A stretch of DNA of 64,000 bases, taken from NCBI GenBank assembly GCA_013215295.1, contig JABSOZ010000013.1, positions 1 to 64,000 of the forward strand. The letters are read 5' to 3'. Position 1 is the first letter of the stretch, and each line of letters opens with the position of its first letter. This stretch comes from Colwellia sp. (lineage in GTDB: Bacteria > Pseudomonadota > Gammaproteobacteria > Enterobacterales > Alteromonadaceae). Below, one piece after another: positions 40,251 through 49,457 of the stretch. Below the pieces are notes generated by a model, which saw nothing but the letters and a program-made list of their open reading frames with translations, did no database searches and was not told the origin of the DNA. The position numbers and the translations under genes were made by a program.

Positions 40251-41639
40251 CTAATAGTGTCTAATGGCGGCGAAAACTTGTTGAAGCTTTTCACGGCTTT
40301 TAACGCCAGGGCTTGTTTCAACACCGGAGTTGAGATCCAAACCAAATAAATCTAATGCTGTTTTCTGACTGATAGCTTGTTCTATATTATTGATAGACAA
40401 ACCTCCTGCTAGAAAACATTGGGTCAAGTCTTGCTCAGATTCGGCTAACGCTCGCCAATTAAACGTTTCACCACTGCCCGCATTTTTGCCATCTAGAATA
40501 TAAAATCGTGCATTATTCATCAGATCTGGAACTTCACTCTCTACAGGTAATGCTTTCCATATTTGACAGGTTTTTGGTAATAAAGGCTTAAGAACATCAA
40601 TATATTCATGAGTTTCATTACCATGAAGTTGTACGGCGAATAAATTAAGGTTTGTTGCAAGTTGAGCGACTTCTTCAACAGGGTGATTAACAAATACACC
40701 GACATATTTTAAAGAGGGAACTTGCTCGACAATGTCTTTAGCTTGCTCTCCGGTAATGAATCGGGGAGATTTTTTTGCAAAAATTAAACCGCCAAATTGT
40801 GCACCAGCATCCACGGCGCTTTGTGCATATTCAGCTTGCGTTAAACCGCAAACTTTATTGTTACCGTAAATAAGTTTGCGACAAGCTAAATCAATGTCAT
40901 CTTCTGACATAATAGAGCTACCTACTAAGAAACCGTCTACTGCAGGCGCCAACTCGCGAACTTGCTCGTTGGTATAAATACCAGACTCTGAAATAACGAT
41001 GCGGTCAGCGGGTAAGGTTGGCGCATAATCAAAGGTTCGGGCGATGTCGGTGGACAAATCACGTAAATCTCGGTTATTAATACCAATAAGTTTTGCGCCT
41101 AAATCAATGGCTCGATCGCGTTCTTCATCATTTGATATTTCAGTTAACACCGCTAAGTTATATTGCTCGGCGATGGCTGATAGTGTTTTATATTCTTCGT
41201 CAGATAAAACACTAAGCATTAATAAAATCGCATCTGCGCCATAATAACGAGCTAAATACACTTGGTAAGCGTCAACGAAAAAATCTTTGTTAAGTACCGG
41301 ACAACTAACGGTGTCTGTTACTATTTTTAAATACTCAAAGGTGCCTTGGAAATACTTTTCATCAGTTAAAACAGAAATCGCTGCGGCGTATTTATCATAA
41401 ATTTGGCAAATGGCTTTCGGATCGAAATCGGCTCGGATCAAACCTTTTGACGGTGAGGCTTTTTTACACTCTAAAATAAAACCCGCATGCGCATAGCCTT
41501 GTTTTCTATCAAGTGCCGCATACATGTCTTTTTCTGTAGGGACTAACGTATCGATAAAGTCACTTAATGGAAAGTCGATTTTACGCTGTGCAACTTCAAT
41601 ACGCTTGTCAGCAACAATTTGTTCTAATATATTTGCCAT
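40251..41639 (-). CDS. trpCF: Bifunctional indole-3-glycerol-phosphate synthase / phosphoribosylanthranilate isomerase
   Basis: A fusion of two consecutive steps of tryptophan synthesis in 462 residues. The TrpC half (about 1-255) has [47 protein letters not shown] and SESGI. The TrpF half (about 258-462) has [54 protein letters not shown] and [15 protein letters not shown]. The fused form is usual in gammaproteobacteria. The gene starts one base after the trpD stop. Confidence 0.96.
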   Translation of the reverse strand: MANILEQIVADKRIEVAQRKIDFPLSDFIDTLVPTEKDMYAALDRKQGYAHAGFILECKKASPSKGLIRADFDPKAICQIYDKYAAAISVLTDEKYFQGTFEYLKIVTDTVSCPVLNKDFFVDAYQVYLARYYGADAILLMLSVLSDEEYKTLSAIAEQYNLAVLTEISNDEERDRAIDLGAKLIGINNRDLRDLSTDIARTFDYAPTLPADRIVISESGIYTNEQVRELAPAVDGFLVGSSIMSEDDIDLACRKLIYGNNKVCGLTQAEYAQSAVDAGAQFGGLIFAKKSPRFITGEQAKDIVEQVPSLKYVGVFVNHPVEEVAQLATNLNLFAVQLHGNETHEYIDVLKPLLPKTCQIWKALPVESEVPDLMNNARFYILDGKNAGSGETFNWRALAESEQDLTQCFLAGGLSINNIEQAISQKTALDLFGLDLNSGVETSPGVKSREKLQQVFAAIRHY

Positions 41640-41640
41640 G

Positions 41641-42684
41641 TTATGTCGTTGCCTCTGAGTTTGAGCCTGAGTTAGAACCTGAGTTTGAAATAACGACCAT
41701 GTTTTCCAAAGTGGTTAATGCTTTACCTGAAGCTAGTACTTCACTTGCCATGTTAGCGGCTGTTCTTAAATCACTCGCTTTATCATGTAAATATAATAAT
41801 GCTGCACAGTTTATAATCACTGCGGCATTATGAGCCGGCTGACCATTACCGATAAGAATGGCACGAATATATTCTGCATTTTCTTGTGGCGTACCACCTT
41901 TAATATCTTCTAGCGTATAACTTGATAAGCCAAAATCAGCAGGGGAAATTACCCGAGTTGTACATTGTCCGTTTTCTATCTCGCTAACTTGAGTTTCACC
42001 ATGCAGTGCGATTTCATCTAAACCACTACCATGAACGACCCAACCACGTTTTACGCCTGTTAATAGCAGACTCTCAGCCATAACATTAATAAGCTCTGGA
42101 GTATAAACGCCAAGTAGCATAATGCTTGGTGAAGCAGGGTTTACCAATGGCCCCAATATATTAAATAAGGTGCGAACTCCCATTGCTTTTCTTACCGGCC
42201 CCGCATGTCTAAAACCGGGGTGATAAGCGGGTGCATATAAAAAACATAAATTTGTTTGTGCTAAACATTCACTCGCTATAGCTGGCGACATCATCAAATT
42301 TACGCCGAACGCTTCTAATAAGTCAGCAGAGCCAGACATACTAGAAACACTTCGGTTACCGTGTTTTGCCATTTTCAAACCACAGGCTGCAGCGAGTATT
42401 GCGGCAGTGGTTGAAATGTTAATGGTATTTGCGCCATCTCCACCTGTGCCAACACAATCAGCTACACTGTTTGGTTGTGACGGGAATGGCGTTGCTGAGC
42501 TTCTAACCGCAAGGGCTGCGCCGGCAATCTCGTTCGCCGTTTCACCTTTTATTTTTAATGCCGTTAATACACTAGCCAATAATGCAGGTTCAACCTTGCC
42601 ATTGATCATTTCTTTGAAAAATTCTTCAGCCTCAGTTTGGCTAATATCACACCCATCAACAAGTTGTTGTAAAATTTTACTCAT
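41641..42684 (-). CDS. trpD: Anthranilate phosphoribosyltransferase
   Basis: Transfers phosphoribose from PRPP to anthranilate. The 347-residue stand-alone TrpD has the PRPP loop DCVGTGGDGANTINISTTAA, KHGNRSVSSMSGSADLLEAFGV and GVRTLFNILGPLVNPA. Unlike E. coli it is not fused to TrpG. Its start overlaps the trpG end by 8 bases. The last 15 codons form an SNSG-type tail encoded by three 12-base direct repeats, likely dispensable and prone to length change. Confidence 0.95.
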   Translation of the reverse strand: MSKILQQLVDGCDISQTEAEEFFKEMINGKVEPALLASVLTALKIKGETANEIAGAALAVRSSATPFPSQPNSVADCVGTGGDGANTINISTTAAILAAACGLKMAKHGNRSVSSMSGSADLLEAFGVNLMMSPAIASECLAQTNLCFLYAPAYHPGFRHAGPVRKAMGVRTLFNILGPLVNPASPSIMLLGVYTPELINVMAESLLLTGVKRGWVVHGSGLDEIALHGETQVSEIENGQCTTRVISPADFGLSSYTLEDIKGGTPQENAEYIRAILIGNGQPAHNAAVIINCAALLYLHDKASDLRTAANMASEVLASGKALTTLENMVVISNSGSNSGSNSEATT

Positions 42685-43369
42685 GTGAAGCTCCTGCTGT
42701 ATTGACCTTATCTGTCGCTGATAAACTTTCCGTTAATAAATAGCTAATGGTTTGTGCTAATAATGTGCCGCCGTAAGTCGTTAAAATTGACTCAGGATGA
42801 AATTGAAAACCTAATGCTAAATCACTTTTATGCTCAATGGCCATGGGTAAACTGATTTGTTCAGAGGTTACATATTCAGCAATAATATCAAGTGTTTTTG
42901 GTACTTTACTCGCCACTAACGAATGATAACGAGCGACAGGTAGTGGGTGGTTAATATTTTCGAAAACACCCTTTTGACGATGAGTAATACTTGACGCTTT
43001 GCCATGAACTATTTCAGGTGCACGCTCAATAATCCCACCATAATGTTCTACTAAAGCTTGGTGCCCTAAGCAAATTCCTAATATGGGATATTTACCAGCA
43101 CATTTGGCAATTAACGCCATTAAACAACCTGCTTTACTCGGTTCACCAGGACCCGGTGATAATATAAGTAACACACGGTCTGTACAGTTTTGCATTTGCT
43201 CAAAGATGAAATCGGCTGACAATGTATTGCGATATATTGTCGGTTCGAAACCCAAGCATTGAAATTCATCTACAAGGTTATAGGTAAATGAATCAAGGTT
43301 ATCAAGCATAAAAATTTTAACGTTTTCATTGTCATTATTACCTTTATGATTAGCGCTTTGATCATGCAT
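42677..43369 (-). CDS. trpG: Anthranilate synthase component II (glutamine amidotransferase)
   Basis: Supplies ammonia from glutamine to TrpE. The 230-residue class I amidotransferase has LDNLDSFTYNLVDEF near the start, the oxyanion GPGEPSKAG, the nucleophile in ILGICLGHQA and the His-Glu pair in LGFQFHPESILTTYG. An N-terminal extension of about 18 residues is Asn-rich. It overlaps trpE and trpD by 8 bases each, a tightly coupled set. No separate pabA is seen in the window, so it may also serve PabB. Confidence 0.94.
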   Translation of the reverse strand: MHDQSANHKGNNDNENVKIFMLDNLDSFTYNLVDEFQCLGFEPTIYRNTLSADFIFEQMQNCTDRVLLILSPGPGEPSKAGCLMALIAKCAGKYPILGICLGHQALVEHYGGIIERAPEIVHGKASSITHRQKGVFENINHPLPVARYHSLVASKVPKTLDIIAEYVTSEQISLPMAIEHKSDLALGFQFHPESILTTYGGTLLAQTISYLLTESLSATDKVNTAGASHE

Positions 43370-44996
43370 GGCTATTCTCCTTATTTGGCTTTGCGCTTAT
43401 CTCTACGGTAAATAGCTCTGCACTTTGAATAGCATTGATCACCGCTTGTGCTTTTTGCTTGGTTTCATTCGCTTCAGATTGTGGGTCTGAATCGTAAACT
43501 ACACCAGCTCCTGCTTGAACATGCGCAATGCCATGTTTAACAAAAGCGGAACGAATAACGATACAGGTGTCCATTTCACCGTCACCGGTTAAATAACCAA
43601 CCGCACCGCCATAACTGCCGCGACGTTTTCCTTCAACTTCACGTATTAATTGTGTTGCTTTTACTTTCGGCGCACCAGATAAAGTGCCCATGTTCATACA
43701 AGCTTGGTAAGCGTGAAGGGCGTCTAAGTCGAGATCTAACGTGCCACAGACTCTAGACACTAAATGCATAACATGAGAATAACGATCAACTTTAAGTAAA
43801 TCAGCTACATAACGAGTGCCTGCTTGGCTAACGCGTGCAATATCGTTACGCGCCAAATCTACAAGCATGGTGTGTTCAGCTAATTCTTTTTTGTCTAAAC
43901 GTAGTTCTAGTTCAATACGGCTGTCTAAATCGAGAGAAATTGAACCGTCTTTATTAAAACCACGTGGACGAGTGCCTGCTATGGGATAAATTTCTACCTG
44001 ACGATTTTTGTGTTGGTATTTTAATGCAGATTCTGGAGAGGCACCAAAAATACAAAAGTCGCTATCTTTTAGGTAAAACATATAAGGACTAGGATTACTT
44101 TGTTTTAATGCTTTATAAGCATTTAAGGTGTTTGAGCAATTAAGCGTAAATGTGCGAGAAGGAACCACTTGAAAAATATCACCAGCGCGAATATTTTCTT
44201 TTAACTGGTTAACGGTATTACAGAACTGTTCATCAGAAATATCAGTACTGACTTGATTTTTATTTATCGGGTTATCGAGTGGAATTTCGTGTGCAATATA
44301 TTGCTGGGCAAGAATACTTTTTATATCGATTAAGCGTTGACGAATAGTGGCTAAATTAAGGTTAGCTTCTTTTCCTGAAAAAACATTACCAATGACTTCA
44401 GTTGACTGTGCTTCATGGTCTATTACAACAACAGTTTCTGCCAGGTAATAAACAAAATCAGGACAGGTATTATCGCCATTGCTCACTGTCGGTAATTGTT
44501 CGGTCATCGACATCATATCAAAAGCAAAAACGCCCCCTAGAAATACAGCAAAAGGGTGGCCGGTTATATTTTTTAATTTATTGAATAAGCGTAAGGATTG
44601 AAAAGGATTAATCGCTAATAAGCGAGATTTTTCATCAAGTTGTTGAGTGATTTCGGGGAAAACAGCATTAAACGATTTATTGTTAAATGTTAATGTAGCG
44701 TGTTCAGCTAATTGCTGTTGTGCAAACTCAAGTGCAACTTGGCCATTTTTAGTTAAGGCTTGAAAGGTAACTACATTACCATGGCAGGTTATTTTCAGTG
44801 CAGCATCGGTGAGTAATAAGCTTTTTAATTGATGCTTTTTATCAATTTCAGCAGATTCTAATAATAAATTGTTGTCGGTGTTTTTACTTAATTGGTGAAA
44901 TATCGCCAGTGGATCTGTTTGATATTTTACAGTTTCTGACAAGGTGTTAACACTGCCAATTTGCTCATTTATAGCAAAAGTATTCTGATGGTTCAT
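43362..44996 (-). CDS. trpE: Anthranilate synthase component I
   Basis: Makes anthranilate from chorismate, the first committed step of the pathway. The 544 residues include the tryptophan feedback site LLLESAEI near the N-terminus. The chorismate-binding core has IYPIAGTRPRG, LVDLARNDIARV, GTLSGAPKVKA, and GAGVVYDSDPQSE. The ATG at 44996 is chosen because AGGA lies five bases upstream; another ATG five codons earlier is possible. The gene is preceded by about 260 bases of leader after the attenuator at 45258-45299. Confidence 0.95.
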   Translation of the reverse strand: MNHQNTFAINEQIGSVNTLSETVKYQTDPLAIFHQLSKNTDNNLLLESAEIDKKHQLKSLLLTDAALKITCHGNVVTFQALTKNGQVALEFAQQQLAEHATLTFNNKSFNAVFPEITQQLDEKSRLLAINPFQSLRLFNKLKNITGHPFAVFLGGVFAFDMMSMTEQLPTVSNGDNTCPDFVYYLAETVVVIDHEAQSTEVIGNVFSGKEANLNLATIRQRLIDIKSILAQQYIAHEIPLDNPINKNQVSTDISDEQFCNTVNQLKENIRAGDIFQVVPSRTFTLNCSNTLNAYKALKQSNPSPYMFYLKDSDFCIFGASPESALKYQHKNRQVEIYPIAGTRPRGFNKDGSISLDLDSRIELELRLDKKELAEHTMLVDLARNDIARVSQAGTRYVADLLKVDRYSHVMHLVSRVCGTLDLDLDALHAYQACMNMGTLSGAPKVKATQLIREVEGKRRGSYGGAVGYLTGDGEMDTCIVIRSAFVKHGIAHVQAGAGVVYDSDPQSEANETKQKAQAVINAIQSAELFTVEISAKPNKENSHA

Positions 44997-45257
44997 ATTT
45001 TTTCCTAACATCTAGCTTCTAATATTAATTAATGGTCAACCTGCATAAATAGGCAATAGCCACCATATAAACCAACTTTTAATACGTATCTTAATCATTA
45101 TAATTTATCTCTTAAGTGTAACTATTGATTTTGCCGTTATGTCGGTCAATTTACATGTTAGAAGTACTCATTGATTATCATCAACTCCGTGCTTCTTCCT
45201 TTAAATATGAACAATATAACTTAAAGCTAAATAGCTACTTCACATTAGCCTAAGGCT

Positions 45258-45348
45258 AAAAAGTAAAAAGCCCACTCATTTAAAATAAGCAGGCTTTTTG
45301 AATTTTTACGTACAAGTAAACATCACAACCCACTTATGTAGAGTTATG
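45258..45348 (-). promoter_or_regulatory. trp attenuator: pause hairpin, antiterminator and terminator
   Basis: Read on the minus strand, four segments pair as in a classical trp attenuator. Segment 1 CATAACTC (45341-45348), directly after the two Trp codons, pairs with GGGTTGTG (45324-45331). Segment 2 TAAGTGGGTT (45327-45336) can instead pair over 10 bases, with wobbles, with segment 3 AGCCTGCTTA (45286-45295). Segments 3 and 4 form the terminator AAAAAGCC..GGCTTTTT (45265-45299), followed by T-rich sequence. Stalling at Trp codons would free segment 2 to block the terminator. All pairings are seen in sequence; function is inferred. Confidence 0.88.
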
Positions 45349-45390
45349 CCACCAACTAATCATCGAAATAGTTTGTTTTACTTGTATCAT
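45334..45390 (-). CDS. trpL: trp operon leader peptide
   Basis: An 18-codon frame encoding MIQVKQTISMISWWHNST, with tandem Trp codons at positions 13-14 just before the pause hairpin. A GAGATGAAG ribosome site precedes the ATG. It acts by its translation: low charged tRNA-Trp stalls the ribosome on the Trp pair. The internal ATG at position 10 is an alternative start. It overlaps the 5' upstream region of the divergent rnm gene, which explains why a long frame on the other strand seems to extend back to 45298. Confidence 0.9.
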   Translation of the reverse strand: MIQVKQTISMISWWHNST

Positions 45391-45437
45391 TATTGTCTTC
45401 ATCTCAGTAAAATTGCATTAGCAATTAATTCCCCTAT

Positions 45438-45466
45438 AGAAGAACCGATTATGAGTGCATTGTCAA
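45438..45466 (-). promoter_or_regulatory. trp promoter candidate
   Basis: On the minus strand a perfect -35 TTGACA (45461-45466) is followed after 17 bases by a poor -10 (TCTTCT), which would start transcription near 45431, about 40 bases before trpL. The -35 lies inside the first codons of rnm. A perfect inverted repeat AATTGC-ATTA-GCAATT (45411-45426) sits just downstream of the predicted start and could be an operator; it does not resemble the CTAG-based TrpR site of E. coli. Confidence 0.4.
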
Positions 45467-46323
45467 CCTCTGATTTAGCTGATTATTATAGCCTACGGGT
45501 TGATTTACACAGTCATACGAAATGCTCTGACGGAACATTAACACCGCAAGAGCTTGTTGAACGGGCGGTTAACTTTCAATTGAATGTTTTAGCCATAACC
45601 GATCACGACACGGTGAAAGGTTTATCTATCGCTAAAAATTATATTTTAGAAAAAAATCATCCATTAAAATTAGTAAATGGTATTGAAATATCAACCAGTT
45701 GGCATGGCTTTGAAATTCACATTGTCGGTCTAAATATTGATGTTACTAATAATGAATTACAAACATTAATTGAACGCCAACAAGAAGCGAGAGAGTTACG
45801 TGCGACCACTATGGGTGAAAAACTCACTAAATGTGGTTTTCCAGGAATTTACCAGCAAGCTAAAGCGTTAGCCGGTGAAGGCTCAATAACTCGCGCACAT
45901 TTTGCAAAAATATTATTGCAAGAAGGCCATGTTGACCATATGCAAAAAGCCTTCGATAAATATATTGGTAAAGGACAGCGTGCCTTTGTAAAACCCAACT
46001 GGTGTTCTATTGAAGAAGCGGTTGCTGCTATTCACCATGCTGGCGGTAATGCGGTTATAGCACATCCCGTTAGATATGACTTATCAACCAAATGGTTACG
46101 TCGTTTAGTTGTTCAATTTAAAGCGGCAAAAGGTGATGGTTTAGAAATAGTATTACCGCAAATGGGTAACGAACAACGTAAATTAATGCTAAGCTTTTGT
46201 TTAGAATATGATTTACATGCCTCTATGGGATCAGACTTTCATTATCCAACCCGGTGGAGTGACTTAGGCCGTAATTTACGTATGCCAGATAAAGTAAAAC
46301 CCATTTGGGACCTTTGGCATTAA
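45451..46323 (+). CDS. rnm: PHP-domain 3',5'-nucleoside bisphosphate phosphatase / RNase AM
   Basis: Homologue of E. coli RNase AM (YciV/TrpH), which removes phosphate from nucleoside 3',5'-bisphosphates and trims RNA 5' ends. The 290-residue protein starts near the PHP motif VDLHSHTKCSDGTLTP, followed by LAITDHDTVKG, IEISTSWHGFEIHIVG, AVIAHPVRY and GSDFHYP, which supply the trinuclear metal ligands. The ATG at 45451 is chosen because the upstream extension of the frame is the trp leader read on the wrong strand. It is divergent from trpL and upstream of yciO, as in E. coli. Confidence 0.92.
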   Translation: MSALSTSDLADYYSLRVDLHSHTKCSDGTLTPQELVERAVNFQLNVLAITDHDTVKGLSIAKNYILEKNHPLKLVNGIEISTSWHGFEIHIVGLNIDVTNNELQTLIERQQEARELRATTMGEKLTKCGFPGIYQQAKALAGEGSITRAHFAKILLQEGHVDHMQKAFDKYIGKGQRAFVKPNWCSIEEAVAAIHHAGGNAVIAHPVRYDLSTKWLRRLVVQFKAAKGDGLEIVLPQMGNEQRKLMLSFCLEYDLHASMGSDFHYPTRWSDLGRNLRMPDKVKPIWDLWH

Positions 46324-46398
46324 GTAAAAATTTATATAAAAAATTTGTACCCAAGATAAACCTGAAACTAACATCAACACCAACAGTGGAGTAAACTT

Positions 46399-47019
46399 AT
46401 GAGTCAGTTCTTTTATGTACACCCTGATAATCCGCAAGGTCGTTTGATGAAGCAAGCGACAGCAATTATTCAAAAAGGTGGTGTTATCGTTTATCCTACC
46501 GACTCAGGTTATGCTTTAGGTTGCCATATTGGTGACAAAAAAGCGCTTGATCGTATTTGTAAAATTCGAGATATTGATAAAAATCATAACTTCACTTTAG
46601 TATGTCGCGATTTATCTGAACTATCTGAATACACACGTATAGATAACAGTGCCTATCGTTTATTAAAAAGTAATACTCCTGGCCCTTATACTTTTATTTT
46701 TAAAGGTTCAAAAGAAGTGCCTAAACGTTTACTCAATCCGAAAAAGAAAACCATTGGTATTCGAGTGCCTGACAACGCAATTGTCCAAGCGTTACTTGCT
46801 GAGCTACAAGAACCTATTATGTCTACCACATTGATCATGCCAGGAAAAGAACATGCTGAGTATGATCCAGAGCATATTCGAGACATTTTAGAACACGAAG
46901 TTGATTTAATTATTAATGGTGGACATTTAGGTGAACATCCAACGACAGTGGTGGATTTTTCTGATGATGAGGTTAGCGTTATTCGTGTGGGTGAAGGCGA
47001 CCCATCACCATTTGAATAG
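46399..47019 (+). CDS. yciO: YciO, Sua5/YciO/YrdC family protein
   Basis: A 206-residue single-domain member of the family that includes the threonylcarbamoyl-AMP synthases TsaC and Sua5. Family blocks are GGVIVYPTDSGYALGCHIGDKKALDRI, RDLSELSEYTRID, TPGPYTFIFKGSKEVP and GIRVPDN. The start MSQFFYVHPDNPQGRLMKQA and the gene order rnm-yciO identify YciO rather than the essential TsaC. Its physiological role is unclear. It lies 75 bp after rnm and 27 bp before scpA. Confidence 0.92.
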   Translation: MSQFFYVHPDNPQGRLMKQATAIIQKGGVIVYPTDSGYALGCHIGDKKALDRICKIRDIDKNHNFTLVCRDLSELSEYTRIDNSAYRLLKSNTPGPYTFIFKGSKEVPKRLLNPKKKTIGIRVPDNAIVQALLAELQEPIMSTTLIMPGKEHAEYDPEHIRDILEHEVDLIINGGHLGEHPTTVVDFSDDEVSVIRVGEGDPSPFE

Positions 47020-47046
47020 TCTTTTATTATCAATGGCAAATAAATT

Positions 47047-47889
47047 TTGAATCAACCCGTTAATCAAAAAAAAGCTAACATACCTCGTGAGATGGTTCAG
47101 CAGGTTTTACCGCTGGCGTTGATCCGTGGTGAAGTGGTGGTAGAAAAGCCACAAGACTTATTTATTCCACCTGATGCTCTAGAAGTTATTCTAGAATCAT
47201 TTGAAGGACCACTCGATTTATTGCTCTATCTTATTCGTAAACAAAAATTTGATATTCTTGATATGCCTATTTCACCCATTACTACTCAATACATGCAATA
47301 TATTGAATTAATGAAAGAAATTAAAATGGAATTAGCAGCAGAGTATTTAGTGATGGCCGCTATTTTAATGGAGATAAAATCACGTTTATTATTACCTAAA
47401 CAAGCTGTGGCAGAAGAAGATGAAGATCCGCGTGCTGAATTAGTTCGTCGTTTACAAGAATATGAAGTGATAAAAAATGCGGCTCAGCAGCTTGATCAAA
47501 TCCCTCGCTTGGAACGTGACTTGTTTGAAGGAAGTGCAGCACTGGCTGAAGATTTTCAAGCGGCTGTTTTTGAAACAAATGTGGAAATGAGTGAATTAGT
47601 TGCGGCATTACAAGGGGTGATGAAGCGGACTAAAGCGTTTGAACATCATCATATAGAAAAAGAATTTTTATCAACGCGAGAAAGAATGTCTTTGATATTA
47701 GCGCATTTAAAACGTGCAGCTGCAACTAACTCAGCTTTTGTTGAATTTAGTGCGTTATTTAAAGTTCAAGAAGGTAGGCAAGGCGTAGTGGTTACATTTT
47801 TAGCTATTTTAGAGCTGATAAAAGAAAGTTTGATCGAATGTTTGCAAACGCAAGTGTTCGGGCAATTAAGAGTGCGGTTACCTGAATGA
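47047..47889 (+). CDS. scpA: Segregation and condensation protein A
   Basis: The kleisin subunit of the SMC-ScpAB condensin-like complex. The 280-residue protein has the N-terminal kleisin helix region (ESFEGPLDLLLYLIRKQKFDILDMPISPITTQY), an acidic middle (AEEDEDPRAELVRRLQEYEVIKNA) and a C-terminal winged-helix segment (FLAILELIKESLIECLQ). The listed start is a TTG without a clear ribosome site; an ATG at 47095 (MVQQVLPLALIRG) aligns better with the usual family start. It overlaps scpB by 4 bases. Its smc partner is not in the window. Confidence 0.92.
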   Translation: MNQPVNQKKANIPREMVQQVLPLALIRGEVVVEKPQDLFIPPDALEVILESFEGPLDLLLYLIRKQKFDILDMPISPITTQYMQYIELMKEIKMELAAEYLVMAAILMEIKSRLLLPKQAVAEEDEDPRAELVRRLQEYEVIKNAAQQLDQIPRLERDLFEGSAALAEDFQAAVFETNVEMSELVAALQGVMKRTKAFEHHHIEKEFLSTRERMSLILAHLKRAAATNSAFVEFSALFKVQEGRQGVVVTFLAILELIKESLIECLQTQVFGQLRVRLPE

Positions 47890-48467
47890 CATATATCGAA
47901 CGTTTGAAATTATCACAACTTTTAGAAGCGGCATTTTTTGTAAGTGATTCACCTTTAAACATTAAACAATTGAAAACAGAGTTATTAATAAATTATAAGG
48001 TAAGTCATCAAGAAATTCGTGAAGTTATTAATGAATTGGTGATAAAATATAAAGACTCAGGTATTAACCTAGTCAAGGTTGCTTCAGGTTATCGATTTGA
48101 GACGATTACCACACTGAGTGATGATTTAGCTTTTTTTGTCGCTAAACTCAATAAAGAAAAAGCGCCGAAATATTCGCGGGCACTTTTAGAAACTCTCGCG
48201 CTTATTGCTTATAAACAGCCGATAACGCGCGGGGAAATAGAAGAAATTCGCGGAGTTGCGGTAAGTAGTTATATAATGAAAACATTATTAGAAAGAAACT
48301 GGGTGAAAGTGGTAGGTAACAAAGAAGTGCCCGGTAGGCCTTCGTTATATGCAACCACGAAAGAATTTTTAGATTATTTTTCATTAACATCCTTAACCCA
48401 GTTACCAGAATTATTGCCTCTGGCTGATTTAGGCGCTACAGATAAAACTATTGAAGAGATGGTTTAG
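47886..48467 (+). CDS. scpB: Segregation and condensation protein B
   Basis: A 193-residue double winged-helix protein that binds ScpA in the condensin complex. Visible motifs are LEAAFFVSDSPLNIKQL at the start and the strongly conserved TLALIAYKQPITRGEIEEIRGVAVSSYIMKTLLERNWVKVVGNKEVPGRPSLYATT. The 4-base overlap with scpA indicates translational coupling. Confidence 0.94.
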   Translation: MTYIERLKLSQLLEAAFFVSDSPLNIKQLKTELLINYKVSHQEIREVINELVIKYKDSGINLVKVASGYRFETITTLSDDLAFFVAKLNKEKAPKYSRALLETLALIAYKQPITRGEIEEIRGVAVSSYIMKTLLERNWVKVVGNKEVPGRPSLYATTKEFLDYFSLTSLTQLPELLPLADLGATDKTIEEMV

Positions 48468-48578
48468 TTGGAGCAACAGCTACAGTATTGTTAAAAATAT
48501 ACAAACACTATTTATTTTAGAGACAGCAACGTAGCGGGAATTACCGTGAAGTTACTGACGTAAAGAGAGTTAAACCCC

Positions 48579-49439
48579 ATGTCTGAAAAATTACAAAAAG
48601 TCCTTGCCCGAGCGGGTAAAGGCTCACGCCGTGAAATGGAAACCTATATTAGTGCTGGTCGTATCAGTATTGATGGGAAAACTGCCTTTTTAGGTGACCG
48701 TATCGAAGGAACCGAACAAATCCGTCTTGATGGCCATATCGTAAAGTTAAAAGCCAAAGAAGACGATTTATGTCGCATCATCATGTACAACAAGCCTGAA
48801 GGCGAAATGTGTACGCGTAAAGATCCTGAAGGGCGTCCAACGGTTTTTGATCGTTTACCGCCATTAGAAAATAGCCGTTGGGTTGCTGTAGGTCGATTAG
48901 ATATTAATACCTCGGGTATGCTTTTATTCACCACTGATGGTGAGCTTGCTAATCGCTTAATGCATCCATCCCAAAAAGTTGAACGTGAATATGCCGTACG
49001 TATTTTTGGTGAAGTTAATGAAGCGATGCTTCAAACACTTCGTGCGGGTGTTAAATTGGAAGATGGGCCGGCGAAATTCCAAAAAATCACTTATAAAGGT
49101 GGTGAAGCACGAAATCATTGGTTCCATGTCGTACTTTCTGAAGGAAGAAATCGTGAAGTTCGCCGTTTATGGGAAAGCCAAGAAGTTCAGGTGAGTCGTT
49201 TAATTCGTGTTCGTTATGGTGATATGGAAATGAAACGTCAATTGCCTAATGGTGGTTGGACTGAGTTAGCGTTAGGTGAGGTTAATTATTATCGTAAATT
49301 AGTCGGTTTACCTGTTGAAACACAAAGCAAAGTAAAAGTTGATGAAAAAGCGATGGATAATGCAAAAAGCCGTCGTATTCGCCGTTCAGTGAAAAAACAT
49401 CAACAAAGAAGCCAACAAGCAACACGTCGTCGTCGTTAG
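48579..49439 (+). CDS. rluB: 23S rRNA pseudouridine(2605) synthase
   Basis: Predicted to modify U2605 of 23S rRNA. The 286 residues comprise an S4 domain ([32 protein letters not shown]), the catalytic block [28 protein letters not shown] with the active Asp, and [14 protein letters not shown]. The Arg/Lys/Gln-rich C-terminal tail ([23 protein letters not shown]) is common in RluB. It follows scpB by 111 bp in a yciO-scpA-scpB-rluB order. Confidence 0.94.
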   Translation: MSEKLQKVLARAGKGSRREMETYISAGRISIDGKTAFLGDRIEGTEQIRLDGHIVKLKAKEDDLCRIIMYNKPEGEMCTRKDPEGRPTVFDRLPPLENSRWVAVGRLDINTSGMLLFTTDGELANRLMHPSQKVEREYAVRIFGEVNEAMLQTLRAGVKLEDGPAKFQKITYKGGEARNHWFHVVLSEGRNREVRRLWESQEVQVSRLIRVRYGDMEMKRQLPNGGWTELALGEVNYYRKLVGLPVETQSKVKVDEKAMDNAKSRRIRRSVKKHQQRSQQATRRRR

Positions 49440-49457
49440 TTATAAGGGTCAAATAAC

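Noticed and set aside
45298-45450. N-terminal extension of rnm
   Set aside because: This stretch is the trp leader and attenuator read on the other strand; the conserved PHP domain starts just after the ATG at 45451.
45411-45466. Canonical TrpR operator
   Set aside because: No CTAG-containing operator resembling the E. coli site was found near the promoter.
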